DNA from: an uncultured Prochlorococcus sp.
GTDB taxonomy: Bacteria; Cyanobacteriota; Cyanobacteriia; PCC-6307; Cyanobiaceae
Direction of reading: 5' to 3'
Assembly: GCA_902535175.1 (NCBI GenBank)
Contig: CACASR010000005.1
Span: 1 to 64,000 of the forward strand
Length of the DNA stretch: 64,000 nt
Shown here: piece by piece, positions 1-10,877 of the stretch
Layout of the letters: each line of letters begins with the position of its first letter
Position numbering within the stretch: position 1 is the stretch's first letter
Position numbers and translations under genes: made by a program
Notes under the pieces: model-generated
Seen by the model: the letters and a program-made list of their open reading frames with translations, nothing else
What the model was told of the DNA's origin: nothing
The model's database searches: none

Positions 1-13
1 AGCTCAAACCTCA

Positions 14-640
14 ATGAAAAGGATGCTAGCTTACAGTTCTATTGGACAAGCCGGATTTGTAATGATTGGAATAGTATCTGGCACACAAGATGGATTATCA
101 GCAGCTGTTTTATATCTGGCTGCATATTTGTTTATGAATTTGGGTGCATTTTCTTGTGTAATACTTTTCTCACTAAGAACTGGTTCTGACAGAATTCTTG
201 ATTACTCAGGACTTTACCAAAAAGATCCTCTCATTACATTAGGCTTAAGCCTTTGTCTTCTATCTCTTGGAGGTTTACCTCCAATGTTAGGATTTTTTGG
301 AAAGATATACTTGTTCTTTGCAGGTTGGGCAAATCATCAATATCTATTAGTAATAGTTGGATTAGTAACTTCAGTTATATCTATTTATTACTACATTTCA
401 GTTATAAAAATGATGGTAGTTAAAGAACCGCAGGAAGCTTCTGAAATAGTCAAATCATATCCTGAAATTAATTGGGGAATTGTAGGATTACCTCCCTTGA
501 GAATTGCACTTTATACTTGTGTCGCAGTAACTGCTCTAGGAGGAATCCTGTCTAATCCTCTTTTTAAATTAGCTAATACAGCAGTTTCAGAAACTCCTTT
601 CTTACAAGACATTATTGCTACAGCAAATAATATTTCCTAG
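14..640 (+). CDS. ndhB: NAD(P)H-quinone oxidoreductase subunit 2 (NdhB), C-terminal part; gene starts before window
   Basis: Translation [18 protein letters not shown]...[15 protein letters not shown] is typical of the NdhB/NuoN family; N-terminus cut by window edge. Confidence 0.9.
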   Translation: MKRMLAYSSIGQAGFVMIGIVSGTQDGLSAAVLYLAAYLFMNLGAFSCVILFSLRTGSDRILDYSGLYQKDPLITLGLSLCLLSLGGLPPMLGFFGKIYLFFAGWANHQYLLVIVGLVTSVISIYYYISVIKMMVVKEPQEASEIVKSYPEINWGIVGLPPLRIALYTCVAVTALGGILSNPLFKLANTAVSETPFLQDIIATANNIS

Positions 641-656
641 AAGAATTCTTCAATAA

Positions 657-1343
657 ATGTCTAAGAAAGTCGCGAGTTTAGAAAATATATCTAAAACATA
701 TGGGAAAGAAGATCTAATTGTTAAAGCCTTAGACAGCATAAACTTAGAAATTTATAAAGGTGATTATTTAGCTGTAATGGGAGCAAGTGGCTCAGGCAAA
801 AGTACAGCTATGAACATTATTGGATGTCTGGATAGACCATCTGAAGGTATTTATAAATTAAATGGTATTCCTGTTGAGAATTTATCTGATGATGAGCTCG
901 CGGAAATACGCAACCAAAAATTAGGCTTCGTTTTTCAACAATTTCATCTTCTTTCGGACGCAACTGCACTTGAAAACGTAACTTTGCCAATGATTTATGC
1001 TGGTATTGAGCCTGAGCAAAGATTAGAGCGAGGTAAGAATGCTTTAAAAAAAGTTGGCCTTTCAGAAAGAATGAATAATCGCCCAAACCAATTATCCGGA
1101 GGTCAACAACAACGAGTTGCTATAGCGAGGGCTATTATCAATAACCCCGCAATTTTGTTAGCAGACGAACCTACTGGAGCGCTAGATTCAAAAACCACTG
1201 AAGATGTATTAGATCTTTTTGACAAACTGCATGAATCTGGAATAACTATTGTTTTAGTTACGCATGAAGATGAAGTTGCAAATCGCGCAAAAAAAATAGC
1301 CAGATTTAAAGATGGAAGAATAGTTGAATTAAAAGTTAATTAA
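657..1343 (+). CDS. ABC transporter ATP-binding protein (MacB/LolD/DevA type)
   Basis: Walker A GASGSGKST, signature LSGGQQQR, Walker B ILLADEPTGALD. Confidence 0.92.
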   Translation: MSKKVASLENISKTYGKEDLIVKALDSINLEIYKGDYLAVMGASGSGKSTAMNIIGCLDRPSEGIYKLNGIPVENLSDDELAEIRNQKLGFVFQQFHLLSDATALENVTLPMIYAGIEPEQRLERGKNALKKVGLSERMNNRPNQLSGGQQQRVAIARAIINNPAILLADEPTGALDSKTTEDVLDLFDKLHESGITIVLVTHEDEVANRAKKIARFKDGRIVELKVN

Positions 1344-1345
1344 AT

Positions 1346-2095
1346 TCAAAACCTTCTAATTATCTTTAGTTGAGTTTCATTTTCAATTCTTAAATTCCCA
1401 TTCGAATCAATATCTCTAATTTTCCATGAATGTGTACAATAACCACTAGGTAAAAAACTTTTAGTAAGAAACTTATTTGCAGATTTAATCACATATTCTT
1501 TTTTCTTATTACATTCAATTGCATCATTAAAAGCTTTAAGAACTTTGGCTGTCCAAAAATGATGATTAATATTTTTAGTTTGAAGTACTTTTGATAGTGA
1601 AATTCCTTCTGATGGAGTGTAATTTAAAACATTCATCCCAAGTCCTATTCTTACATAGATAATTTCTTTGCCTCTTGTTATTACCCTTGGTAAAAATCCA
1701 ATCAACTTTTTTGAACCAAAAAAAATATCATTTGGCCATTTCAAACAAACATTTATATTCTCTTGTCTAAGCATTTCGCATAACTTAATACCTAAAGATA
1801 AATTAAATATTTGAAATTCAAATTCTTTTGAAAATATTGGGTAAGCTGCACTTAACCAAATCCCGCCTTTTGGAGAAAACCAATTTTTTGAGTTTTGGCC
1901 AACTCCTGAGAACTGTTCTCTTGCGATTATCGCTACTGGCTGGTTTTTATTTATTTCAGAATATTCAAGTAAGTTTGTTAGCTCATTTTCGGTACTTTTA
2001 CATTTTATTTTGTAATGAAGTGTCCAGGTTGGATATTGACCCTGAATTTTTTTTAAATAAAAAACTGTCTTAGCTGCAGGTCCAATAACTTTCAC
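1346..2095 (-). CDS. birA: Biotin--[acetyl-CoA-carboxylase] ligase
   Basis: AREQFSGVGQNSKNWFSPKGGIW...LKWPNDIF...KLIGFLP motifs. Confidence 0.85.
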   Translation of the reverse strand: MKVIGPAAKTVFYLKKIQGQYPTWTLHYKIKCKSTENELTNLLEYSEINKNQPVAIIAREQFSGVGQNSKNWFSPKGGIWLSAAYPIFSKEFEFQIFNLSLGIKLCEMLRQENINVCLKWPNDIFFGSKKLIGFLPRVITRGKEIIYVRIGLGMNVLNYTPSEGISLSKVLQTKNINHHFWTAKVLKAFNDAIECNKKKEYVIKSANKFLTKSFLPSGYCTHSWKIRDIDSNGNLRIENETQLKIIRRF

Positions 2096-2170
2096 AAATT
2101 CTTTATTAAAACAACGAGCATCTTTTAAAAGATTAGATTAACTTTAGTCTTAATAAGTAAAAATTACAAA

Positions 2171-2659
2171 TTGGACAAAAAGTATTTGCCAATAGTGAAT
2201 AGAAGGAATCCACATCCATTAAAAAATTGTCTTGATAATTTTAAAAAATCCTGCGGAGACTTAGATAAACTCACTAAAATCAACGAAAACTGGAAGAACT
2301 TAATCGGCTTAGAACTATTTCAAGAATGTAAACCATTAAATATTGAAAAAAAAATACTTACTATTGCAGTAAATCATCCACAGTGGCGCCAAGCTTTAAT
2401 CTTTAACAAGCATAAATTAAAAGAGAGAATCGAGAAAATTGGAATAACTTTGAATGCAATAAAAATAATACAAAATTATGAAATTAAAAATAAAAATATC
2501 AAAGCTACTAATGCAAAGATAGTTTGGGCAAAGCATCCAAGCAGAATCAATCAAAATAATATGCGCATTTGTACTCTTTGTAATTCCCCTACTCCTGAGG
2601 GCGAAATCAAAAGATGGGGAAAGTGTTCTTTTTGTTGGAGAAAAAAAATTAAAAACTAA
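2171..2659 (+). CDS. DUF721-family protein with C-terminal CxxC zinc-ribbon-like motif
   Basis: ENWKNLIG...L.I.V.HPQWRQALIFNKHKL pattern of DUF721; C-terminal CTLCNSPTPEGEIKRWGKCSFCW. Confidence 0.7.
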   Translation: MDKKYLPIVNRRNPHPLKNCLDNFKKSCGDLDKLTKINENWKNLIGLELFQECKPLNIEKKILTIAVNHPQWRQALIFNKHKLKERIEKIGITLNAIKIIQNYEIKNKNIKATNAKIVWAKHPSRINQNNMRICTLCNSPTPEGEIKRWGKCSFCWRKKIKN

Positions 2660-2664
2660 ATTCT

Positions 2665-3366
2665 TCATTTAGTTAAAATTAGTATTCCCATTTGCCCCCC
2701 CAAAATAGTCCTATATTCAGCTTTTTTAAATCCAACTTCCTTAGCAATATTTATAAGCACATTTTTCTTTGGAAAATTACTAATACTTTTTTCAATATAT
2801 GCGTACTCTGGACCTAAATTAAAAAGCCGCGAAATAGTTACTACAATAAATCTCAAATAAATTTTCTGAAAAATATTGGATAAAGAATTTCTTGTTGAGT
2901 GATTAAAATCCAAAAATCCTGCCCTTCCCTTATCCTTCAAAAGATCAAAAACTTTTTTTATTCCTCCTTCAACATTATTCAAGTTTCTAAGTCCATATGA
3001 CATGCAAATCCCATCAAAATTTTTTGAATAATCATTAATTTCTAATACATCTTGAATTTCCCACTGAATAAATTTATTTTTTTTTAGCTCTGATTTTTTC
3101 TTTGCAATATTTAAGATCTCCTCTGCACTGTCAATTCCAGTAATTGAGCCCATTGGACTAACTCTCTCAGAAATTAAGAATGCTAAATCTCCAGTTCCAC
3201 AGCACAAATCAGCCCAATCTTCACCATTCAAAGGTTCCAATAATTTAACTAATTTCCTTTTCCATAATTTGTGCAGCCCAAAACTTAATAAATTATTTAA
3301 AAAGTCATATTTATAGGAAATTTTATTAAATATATTTTTGACTTCGATAGTTTTTGTGAATTTCAT
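2665..3366 (-). CDS. ubiE: Demethylmenaquinone/phylloquinone C-methyltransferase (UbiE/MenG family)
   Basis: NIFNKISYKYDFLNNLLSFGLHKLWKRKLV...DLCCGTGDLAF motifs. Confidence 0.9.
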   Translation of the reverse strand: MKFTKTIEVKNIFNKISYKYDFLNNLLSFGLHKLWKRKLVKLLEPLNGEDWADLCCGTGDLAFLISERVSPMGSITGIDSAEEILNIAKKKSELKKNKFIQWEIQDVLEINDYSKNFDGICMSYGLRNLNNVEGGIKKVFDLLKDKGRAGFLDFNHSTRNSLSNIFQKIYLRFIVVTISRLFNLGPEYAYIEKSISNFPKKNVLINIAKEVGFKKAEYRTILGGQMGILILTK

Positions 3367-3407
3367 TTTTAAATTTTAAACTTCTTTTTGGGATTAAATT
3401 AAATTTT

Positions 3408-4178
3408 TTATTCATATGGTCTAATTGGAAGTTTTTTCCCAAGGAGGAAAGTTTTTATTTCTTTTAAAGTAAGTTTCTTATCATGAAGTAATGATGCTAA
3501 AAGTGCTGCTGATGCCCTTCCTTCTTTGAAAACATCATAGATATCTTCTAGAGAGCCTGCCCCTCCGGATGCAATTACTGGGATATTAACAATATTTGCA
3601 ACAGATTCCGTCAAATTCAAATCATATCCGTTCTGTGTTCCATCACCATCCATTGATGTAAGCAATATTTCCCCCGCGCCTAATTCCTCAACTTTCTTTG
3701 CCCAACTTAATACATCTATGCCAGTATTTTCTCGACCTCCTTTTACATATACCTCCCACTCACCGACCTTATTAACTTTTCTTCGAGCATCAATTGCTAT
3801 AACGATGCATTGTGTGCCAAATTCTCTAGAACTTTCAGAAATTAAACCTGGATTTCTTACAGCTGAGGAATTCAAACTCACTTTATCCGCTCCTGCTCTT
3901 AAAAGATCATTAATAGAAGAAACAGAATCTATGCCACCACCTACTGTAAAAGGGATTTTTACTGATTTTGCTGTCCTAGAAACAAGGTCAACTAATGTAT
4001 TCCTATTTTCCACACTTGCTCTAATATCTAAAAATACTAATTCATCTGCGCCTTCATCAGAATATCTACAAGCTAATTCAACAGGATCTCCTGAATCTCT
4101 TAGGTTAACAAAATTTACACCTTTAACGACTCTGCCATTGGCGACATCTAAACAAGGAATTAAACGAAGAGCTACCAT
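3408..4178 (-). CDS. hisF: Imidazole glycerol phosphate synthase subunit HisF
   Basis: [20 protein letters not shown]...DELVFLDI...TVGGGI...ASGGAGS. Confidence 0.97.
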   Translation of the reverse strand: MVALRLIPCLDVANGRVVKGVNFVNLRDSGDPVELACRYSDEGADELVFLDIRASVENRNTLVDLVSRTAKSVKIPFTVGGGIDSVSSINDLLRAGADKVSLNSSAVRNPGLISESSREFGTQCIVIAIDARRKVNKVGEWEVYVKGGRENTGIDVLSWAKKVEELGAGEILLTSMDGDGTQNGYDLNLTESVANIVNIPVIASGGAGSLEDIYDVFKEGRASAALLASLLHDKKLTLKEIKTFLLGKKLPIRPYE

Positions 4179-4237
4179 TTTAGTAAAAATTGTCCAAATG
4201 CTGTTAATCTTGCATAATAGCTTCTATTTTACCTCTT

Positions 4238-4462
4238 ATGGCTGAAACAAAATTATTACCCAAAATCGGTAGTAAAATCAAAATTAACATTAACAAAGTA
4301 AAAGATAGACTACCAGCGAAATTAATTGATCAAATATCATCTAATCCTAAAGCCGTAATAACAGGCTACAAGATGACAGACGGCAGGAGTATTGGAATCA
4401 CCGCAAAATTTCAGAATGGTGAGCAAAACTGGTTTTTCCCAGAAGAAATTGAGAAAGGTTAA
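4238..4462 (+). CDS. Small conserved cyanobacterial protein (DUF2862-like)
   Basis: 74 aa ORF between hisF and chlG; resembles conserved cyanobacterial proteins in this position. Confidence 0.7.
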   Translation: MAETKLLPKIGSKIKININKVKDRLPAKLIDQISSNPKAVITGYKMTDGRSIGITAKFQNGEQNWFFPEEIEKG

Positions 4463-4470
4463 AGAGTAAA

Positions 4471-5418
4471 GTGAATGATCCAAAACAACTATTAGGAATT
4501 AAGGGTGCATCTGAAACTTCAAGTATATGGAAACTTCGTGTACAGTTAATGAAGCCAATTACGTGGATCCCTTTGATATGGGGAGTTATTTGCGGAGCAG
4601 CCGCAAGTGGAAATTTTGAATGGACAATTAGTAATGTTTTAGCTTCACTTGCATGTATGTTAATGAGTGGGCCACTTCTGGCAGGTTATACACAAACAAT
4701 AAATGATTTTTTTGATAAAGAAATTGATGCAATAAACGAACCAAATAGACCAATTCCCTCTGGAAAAATTTCAATTAAAGACGTAAAAATTCAAATTTGG
4801 GTATTACTTATTGCAGGCCTAATAGTTGCTTTTCTATTAGATTTATATGCTAAGCACAGCTTCCCCTCCGTCTTACTTTTGGCATTAGGAGGTTCCTTTG
4901 TTAGTTATATATATTCTGCTCCACCACTCAAATTAAAACAGAATGGTTGGCTTGGAAATTATGCATTAGGAGCATCTTATATAGCTTTACCTTGGTGGGC
5001 AGGACAAGCCTTGTTTGGTAAATTAACTATCGTAACGGCGATTCTAACACTTGCTTATAGCCTCTCAGGACTTGGAATTGCTGTGATTAATGATTTCAAA
5101 AGTGTTGAAGGAGACTCAAAGCTAGGCTTAAATTCTCTACCAGTAGTATTTGGAATTAAAAATGCAAGTAGAATAAGTGCAGGACTGATTGACATTTTTC
5201 AATTAGCAATGGTGGTTGTATTAGTCATTATTGGTCAACATTTAGCCTCTGTAATTTTGGTTTTATTGGTAATTCCACAAATTACATTCCAAGATATGTG
5301 GTTACTAAGAGATCCTCTAAAGTTTGATGTCAAATATCAAGCGAGTGCCCAACCGTTCCTTATTACTGGAATGTTAGTTACAGCTTTAGCGATAGGACAT
5401 AGTTTTTTAGTTGCTTAA
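4471..5418 (+). CDS. chlG: Chlorophyll synthase ChlG
   Basis: UbiA prenyltransferase motifs NDFFDKEIDAINEPNRPIPSG and NDFKSVEGDSKLGLNSLPVVFG. Confidence 0.96.
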   Translation: MNDPKQLLGIKGASETSSIWKLRVQLMKPITWIPLIWGVICGAAASGNFEWTISNVLASLACMLMSGPLLAGYTQTINDFFDKEIDAINEPNRPIPSGKISIKDVKIQIWVLLIAGLIVAFLLDLYAKHSFPSVLLLALGGSFVSYIYSAPPLKLKQNGWLGNYALGASYIALPWWAGQALFGKLTIVTAILTLAYSLSGLGIAVINDFKSVEGDSKLGLNSLPVVFGIKNASRISAGLIDIFQLAMVVVLVIIGQHLASVILVLLVIPQITFQDMWLLRDPLKFDVKYQASAQPFLITGMLVTALAIGHSFLVA

Positions 5419-5419
5419 G

Positions 5420-7189
5420 GTGCAAAAGATTAAGTTCAAATCTTTTGTTTTAATATTTCCAATATTAATTTTTTCTGGAATATCTTTTTATTTTTTTAGT
5501 CTAATATTTAGTACTTTAAAATTTGAATTATCTGAAAATAAAAAGTTTCGGAGAACCAAATATTCTTATGTAATATCATCTTCTGATAATAAGATACTAA
5601 GCAAATTAAGCCGCAAATTTGAAATAGAAAATAGTTATCATAAAATTCCAATTTTTCTCAAACATTCTTTTATATCTTCTGAGGATAAAAGATTTTATAA
5701 ACATAATGGAATAGATTTAAAAAGTATTTCACGAGCGCTTATTCAAAATATTAGAAGTGGTTATGTTAAAGAGGGAGGAAGTACAATTACACAACAAGTT
5801 GCTAGATTACTGTTTCTAAATAATGATTTAAGTTTTCAAAGAAAAATCAAAGAAATATTTATATCACTCATACTTGAATTTAGATATGACAAAAATCAAA
5901 TTTTAAAATTATATTTAAATAATATTTATCTAGGATCAGGAGCATACGGGGTAGACGAGGCTGCCCAAGTTTATTTTGGAAAATTTATAGAAGAATTGAC
6001 ATTATCAGAGATCGCATTAATTACAGGATTAGCTCCAGCGCCATCAATTTATTCACCTTATCAAAATTTAGAACTAGCTATTAAAAATAGAAATAAAGTT
6101 CTTGAATCAATGTATATTGATGGATATATTTCTCTTGCAAATAAGAATAAGGCTATTAAAGAAAAAATAAAATTAAATTATCAAACAGCTGATAATTTTC
6201 TAGATGATAAATTACTAATAAACTTTATTCTTCAGGAAACAGATAAAAAAATTGGAAGTAAAAATGATTATAAGTTTTTAAGAATTAAATCTTCTATCAA
6301 CAAAGATTGGCAAGAAAAGGGTCAAAAAATATCAAGATATGCAGGGCCTAAAGAACTTGAATTTAGTCTGTTATCTATCGAATCAAACACAGGACTAATC
6401 AGGACAATGATAACCAGCAAAAATCCATCATTTAATGAATACAATAGGGTGATTTCATCTGTAAGACCTTTAGGTTCTACTTTTAAAATAATCCCTTATG
6501 CTGCTGCATTAATAGAAGGAATAAAATTAAGCGATAAATTTCAAGACTTACCAATATGCTGGGAAAGTTATTGCCCAAAAAATTTTTCAGAAGATTATAA
6601 AGGTTCAATATCGTTGATTGAATCATTTAAAAGTTCATCAAATATTGTTCCAATATCCATAACAAAAAAAATCGGCTTAAAAAATATTATTAATTTAGCG
6701 AATTCATTTGGACTTGGTTATGAGCAAGAGCTTGAGGAATTCCCATCGTTAGCTATTGGCTCCTACGGAGATAATCTTTTAAACATCACAAATGCATATT
6801 CTGCAATTAACAATAATGGGAAGATTCAAAGCCCTGAAATTATAGAAAAAATAGAATCATTTAAAAAACAAACTATTTGGGAAAAGAAATCTATTTCCAA
6901 GAAAATATTAGATTTAAAAATAAACAGGAAAATGAATAAACTTCTTGAAAAATCTGTAAAAGAAGGAACTTCAAAAGCAGCTTCTATTAAAGGAAAGAAA
7001 ATTTATGGGAAAACAGGAACATCTGATGGAAATAAAGATCTCTGGTTTATTGGTTCCGTTGATAACCTTACAACAGGAATCTGGATAGGTTACGACGATA
7101 ACAAGGAATCTGAATTATCTAGTGGGAATGCAGCTTATTTATGGAAGAAGTTCATATCTGAAATTTATAAAATTCCAATTAAAAAATAA
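5420..7189 (+). CDS. Class A penicillin-binding protein (transglycosylase/transpeptidase)
   Basis: SSEDKRFYKHNGID, GGSTITQQ, SSNIVP, KTGTSDGNKDLWFIG; GTG at 5420 preferred over TTG 5411, which overlaps chlG. Confidence 0.93.
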   Translation: MQKIKFKSFVLIFPILIFSGISFYFFSLIFSTLKFELSENKKFRRTKYSYVISSSDNKILSKLSRKFEIENSYHKIPIFLKHSFISSEDKRFYKHNGIDLKSISRALIQNIRSGYVKEGGSTITQQVARLLFLNNDLSFQRKIKEIFISLILEFRYDKNQILKLYLNNIYLGSGAYGVDEAAQVYFGKFIEELTLSEIALITGLAPAPSIYSPYQNLELAIKNRNKVLESMYIDGYISLANKNKAIKEKIKLNYQTADNFLDDKLLINFILQETDKKIGSKNDYKFLRIKSSINKDWQEKGQKISRYAGPKELEFSLLSIESNTGLIRTMITSKNPSFNEYNRVISSVRPLGSTFKIIPYAAALIEGIKLSDKFQDLPICWESYCPKNFSEDYKGSISLIESFKSSSNIVPISITKKIGLKNIINLANSFGLGYEQELEEFPSLAIGSYGDNLLNITNAYSAINNNGKIQSPEIIEKIESFKKQTIWEKKSISKKILDLKINRKMNKLLEKSVKEGTSKAASIKGKKIYGKTGTSDGNKDLWFIGSVDNLTTGIWIGYDDNKESELSSGNAAYLWKKFISEIYKIPIKK

Positions 7190-7198
7190 ATTATATTT

Positions 7199-8515
7199 TT
7201 AAGATTTATAAGAAATTATTGCAGAATAAAATCCATCACCGGGATAATCCAAGCTAGGTAAAATTTGCTTTTGGCCAACCAATTTTAAAGTTTTGTTTTT
7301 TTCAATAAATCGTTCAATTAATAAATTATTTTCATCGGGACAAATAGTACAAGTTGAATAAACTAAAGTGCCCTCTTTTTTCAAAAGAGGAAAAATACTC
7401 TCCAAAAGTTTTTCCTGTAATAAAGTTAAAGATTTTATTTTTTCTTTACTTAAAGACCATCTAGAATCCGGATTTCTGGAAAGAGTTCCAATGCCTGAGC
7501 ATGGAGCGTCTAATAAAATCTTATCAAAATAAGATATAAATCCAGGATTTAATTCAATCAAACTAGTAGCATCAGCCTTAAGAGTATTAACAGATTTCAA
7601 ATTTAACCTTTCTAAATTTGATTGCAGTATTTTCAATCTTTTTGCTGATCTATCTACGGCAATGATTTCAGCACTATCATTTGTTAATTCTGCAAGGTGG
7701 GTAGACTTACTTCCTGGAGCTGCACAAGCATCTAAAATCTTTTCGCCTTCTTTTGGATTTAAGAGAGGTGCTATCCACTGAGAAGATCTATCTTGAATAG
7801 TCCAAAGTCCATCACTAAATCCTGGTAAATTTTTTATAGATCTTGGATTAGATTTTAAAGTAATTCCATTATGTAAATCTTTTATAATTTCAGCATCAAT
7901 TTTGTTTTCATGAAGTACTTTCAAAAAGTTATCTAAATTAGTTTTTAATTGGTTAATTCTCAAATCAATTGATGGTTTTTTATTAAATGCCTTAATGATA
8001 TTTTCACCCTCGCTATTGCCGACCCACTTATAAAGATCCTTCACAAGCCATAATGGAAATGATTCAAGATATGAAATTCTTTCTTTTTTATCAGAAGATA
8101 ATTCCGGAAAGATTTTTTGTTCTAATTTTCTTGATGCATTTCTCAATATCGCATTTACAGTTCCCGCTAAACCATTTAAATCTGTTTTTTTAGCTACTTC
8201 TACAGTGGTAGAAATAGCAGCAGAAAATGGGATTTTATCCATTTTCAATAGTTGATACAAACCTATATGTAGAAGCCATCTTAACTTTGGAGGCTGCTTT
8301 TTATGAGTAATTTTTGATGTATGATCCGTCCAAAGATCAAGAAATTTTCTATACCTTATGCATCCAAAAGATAATTCCGTAATAAAAGCTATATCAAGAG
8401 GATTGAATTGATAATTTTTTAAAACCTTTTCAAGAGCATGATCAGAAAAATCACCAGAACTAACTTTTAATAAAATTTCCCAAGCTGCCTTTCTTTGTAA
8501 ATATCCTATGCTCAA
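7199..8515 (-). CDS. rsmB: 16S rRNA (cytosine-5-)-methyltransferase RsmB/Sun
   Basis: NusB-like N-terminus plus DACAAPGSKSTHLAEL, DAPCSGIGTLSRNPDSRW, YSTCTICPDEN. Confidence 0.93.
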   Translation of the reverse strand: MSIGYLQRKAAWEILLKVSSGDFSDHALEKVLKNYQFNPLDIAFITELSFGCIRYRKFLDLWTDHTSKITHKKQPPKLRWLLHIGLYQLLKMDKIPFSAAISTTVEVAKKTDLNGLAGTVNAILRNASRKLEQKIFPELSSDKKERISYLESFPLWLVKDLYKWVGNSEGENIIKAFNKKPSIDLRINQLKTNLDNFLKVLHENKIDAEIIKDLHNGITLKSNPRSIKNLPGFSDGLWTIQDRSSQWIAPLLNPKEGEKILDACAAPGSKSTHLAELTNDSAEIIAVDRSAKRLKILQSNLERLNLKSVNTLKADATSLIELNPGFISYFDKILLDAPCSGIGTLSRNPDSRWSLSKEKIKSLTLLQEKLLESIFPLLKKEGTLVYSTCTICPDENNLLIERFIEKNKTLKLVGQKQILPSLDYPGDGFYSAIISYKS

Positions 8516-8568
8516 AATATAATTAATTTTTTTTAAAGATAACTTTAATATACTAAAAATTCAAAAAT

Positions 8569-8712
8569 TTAAACTACTTTTTCAATTGCAGAATTAAACC
8601 ATATAAAACCCAAGATAGAAATAAGTGAAAGATTAAATCCTAAAAAAAGAAAGATATTTAAAGAATGGATTCTTTCCCGAAAAAATATTTTTTTCTCTTT
8701 TTGATACTTCAT
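8569..8712 (-). CDS. 47-aa predicted membrane protein (not in ORF track)
   Basis: Read from sequence: MKYQKEKKIFFRERIHSLNIFLFLGFNLSLISILGFIWFNSAIEKVV*; one hydrophobic segment; adjacent to rsmB on same strand. Confidence 0.6.
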   Translation of the reverse strand: MKYQKEKKIFFRERIHSLNIFLFLGFNLSLISILGFIWFNSAIEKVV

Positions 8713-8731
8713 TATTAAAATAAAAACTTTT

Positions 8732-8911
8732 TCAGAATTTCAAACGGCAACCAATATTTATAGATCCTGCATCAAGCATTCTGCCTAATTTAATTGCTAT
8801 GGATTCCTCCAACCTAGTGAAATTAGATTGATGCGTAGTTATCCAATCTAATTCAGAAAAAGTGATAATTCCCGTCGAATTACTTTTTAAAAAAAGTGTT
8901 CCAATTTCCAT
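8732..8911 (-). CDS. 59-aa conserved-looking hypothetical protein (not in ORF track)
   Basis: Read from sequence: MEIGTLFLKSNSTGIITFSELDWITTHQSNFTRLEESIAIKLGRMLDAGSINIGCRLKF*. Confidence 0.6.
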   Translation of the reverse strand: MEIGTLFLKSNSTGIITFSELDWITTHQSNFTRLEESIAIKLGRMLDAGSINIGCRLKF

Positions 8912-9016
8912 TAGATAAATCTAATTTTTTCTAAATTAACACCCGTACTTAATATTTCTTCATAATATAATATTCTTTTAATTTTTCAAAGACAAATGTA
9001 GGTTATTAATCTTAAT

Positions 9017-10507
9017 TTATTGAATATCTCTTAAAAATTTATCGGCCGTTTTTAAGTGATTATTTAATTTTTCCTCTGACATTTTATCGAGATTTCTTGT
9101 TAACATCGCCAGACGATATTGCTTTCTAAAAAAGCTTTCATTATCTTTAATAAATTTCCAAAATAAGCCATCCCATATTTCACACCATGGGCCACTTTTA
9201 AAATTAGACATTTTTTTTACATAATTAGAGCTTGATATATATGGCTTTGTTGAAAAGATACCACCATCACTAAACTGACTCATTCCATAAACATTTGGGA
9301 CCATAACCCAATCATAAGAATCAATAAACATTTCCATAAACCATTTATAAACTTGGTTGGGGTGAATTCTACATAGAAGCATAAAGTTGCCAACAATCAT
9401 TAGCCGCTCAATATGATGACAATAACCAAATTTAATAATATTTTTTATAACAACGTCTACTGGTTCAATTCCTGTATTTCCTTGATAAAAAGATTTTGGA
9501 ATTGGCTTATCTTCAAAATTCCAAAAATTACTATTTCGCATCTTTGTTCCGTACTTTTTATAGACGAGGCAAATAAATTCTCTCCATCCAATAATTTGAC
9601 GAATAAAACCCTCTAGAGAGTTGATAGGAACATTATTATTTTTTGCAAAAAGTAATGCTTTATTAACTACTACATCTGGGGTTAATAAGCCGCTATTTAA
9701 AAGAGGAGAAAGTAAACTGTGCCATAAAAAAGAATTTTCTTTAGAAATAGCATCCTCATAATCTCCAAATAAGAAAAATTTATGTTTAAAAAAATCATTT
9801 AACCATTCATCTGCCTCTTCAAAATTAGTTGGATATAAAAAGTTATTACTTTCTCCAATAAACTCAATATCAAAATCGGCTAATGACCTTTCTGCATTAA
9901 CTACAAATTTATTTTTATGTAATTTAGGTGTATCGGGTATATTGATTTTTTTTGGTAATTTTTTTCTGTTCATTTCATCGAAACTCCATTTACCACCTTC
10001 AGGCGTATCATCAGGATTAACCAATATCTTTTGGCTCTTTCTTTGATTCTCATAAAATCTCCCCATAAGAGGTTTTTTTGCATTTGATGCAAATAAATCT
10101 TTTAAATCTTCACTGCTCATAAACATAGGAGAAGGCAAAATATTTAAAGCTAAATTATTACTTTCAACAAAATTATTAATCCTCTTCATTATTAAAAAAT
10201 CATGAGGGTCAATGAGATTTATTTTCTGATATTTATTTTTAATAAATTCCAATAAGTAATCAACTGTAGAAACATTATTCTTATTTTCGATATATAAAAC
10301 TTTAAAGCCAGATATTTCTAAATAATTTTTATAAGCGAGCATAGATGCTCTATGAAAAACTAACTTATTTTTATGGTTAATTAATTTATGAAATTTATCA
10401 TTTCCAAAAAATAATGAGTCTTCCAAAATCAAAACTTCACAATTTATTTTTAAGATTGGACTTTCTCTAAAAAGTTGATTCGGGAAAATAATTGATACTT
10501 GTTTCAT
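9017..10507 (-). CDS. FeS-cluster bacterial cryptochrome/(6-4) photolyase family protein (FeS-BCP, PhrB/CryB-like)
   Basis: [14 protein letters not shown]...[71 protein letters not shown]. Confidence 0.9.
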   Translation of the reverse strand: MKQVSIIFPNQLFRESPILKINCEVLILEDSLFFGNDKFHKLINHKNKLVFHRASMLAYKNYLEISGFKVLYIENKNNVSTVDYLLEFIKNKYQKINLIDPHDFLIMKRINNFVESNNLALNILPSPMFMSSEDLKDLFASNAKKPLMGRFYENQRKSQKILVNPDDTPEGGKWSFDEMNRKKLPKKINIPDTPKLHKNKFVVNAERSLADFDIEFIGESNNFLYPTNFEEADEWLNDFFKHKFFLFGDYEDAISKENSFLWHSLLSPLLNSGLLTPDVVVNKALLFAKNNNVPINSLEGFIRQIIGWREFICLVYKKYGTKMRNSNFWNFEDKPIPKSFYQGNTGIEPVDVVIKNIIKFGYCHHIERLMIVGNFMLLCRIHPNQVYKWFMEMFIDSYDWVMVPNVYGMSQFSDGGIFSTKPYISSSNYVKKMSNFKSGPWCEIWDGLFWKFIKDNESFFRKQYRLAMLTRNLDKMSEEKLNNHLKTADKFLRDIQ

Positions 10508-10635
10508 CTTTGCGACTTCCTGTTACTGCATCTTTTTGAACAGTAGATAACATCATCCCAACAGTTTTTCCATTTTTTTCGCCACTCAAAAGGCCTATTG
10601 CAAACAGGACAAGTTTTAGTAGAAAGATTTTTCAA
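10504..10635 (-). CDS. DUF2256 family CxxC protein, 43 aa (not in ORF track; TTG start)
   Basis: Read from sequence: (M)[42 protein letters not shown]; stop overlaps photolyase ATG (ATGA). Confidence 0.85.
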   Translation of the reverse strand: MKNLSTKTCPVCNRPFEWRKKWKNCWDDVIYCSKRCSNRKSQR

Positions 10636-10638
10636 AAT

Positions 10639-10875
10639 TTATAATTTTCTTTTATGAGTAGATTTAAATCTAGTTGAATCTTTAAGGGCCATATGTTTTG
10701 TATTTCTTCCCGAAACTCTCTTTCTCCAGACTTTGAAAGATTTGGGTTTAAGATTTTGACGCATAATTTTTATCGCATCTTCCTCTTTTAAACCAAATTG
10801 ATACTCGATAGCTTCAAAGGGTGTTCTATCTTCCCAACACATTTCTATTATTCTGTCTATATCGATACTTTCCAT
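10639..10875 (-). CDS. TIGR03643/DUF2805 family protein
   Basis: DRIIEMCWEDRTPFEAIEYQFGLKEEDAIKIMRQNLKPKSFKVWRKRVSGRNTKH. Confidence 0.88.
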   Translation of the reverse strand: MESIDIDRIIEMCWEDRTPFEAIEYQFGLKEEDAIKIMRQNLKPKSFKVWRKRVSGRNTKHMALKDSTRFKSTHKRKL

Positions 10876-10877
10876 AT

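Noticed and set aside
817-1086. Minus-strand 89-aa ORF inside ABC ATPase gene
   Set aside because: Shadow ORF antisense to a clear gene; no family features. The same applies to other track ORFs antisense to strong genes: 1828-2073, 2417-2668, 3718-4245, 9413-9616, 11725-11910, 18122-18403, 18803-19021, 23808-24032, 24716-24913, 26904-27182, 27862-28278, 33162-33365, 33865-34053, 35897-36295, 37248-37439, 40489-40671, 41792-42037, 42203-42487, 56059-56271, 57231-57443, 60889-61161, 61225-61491.
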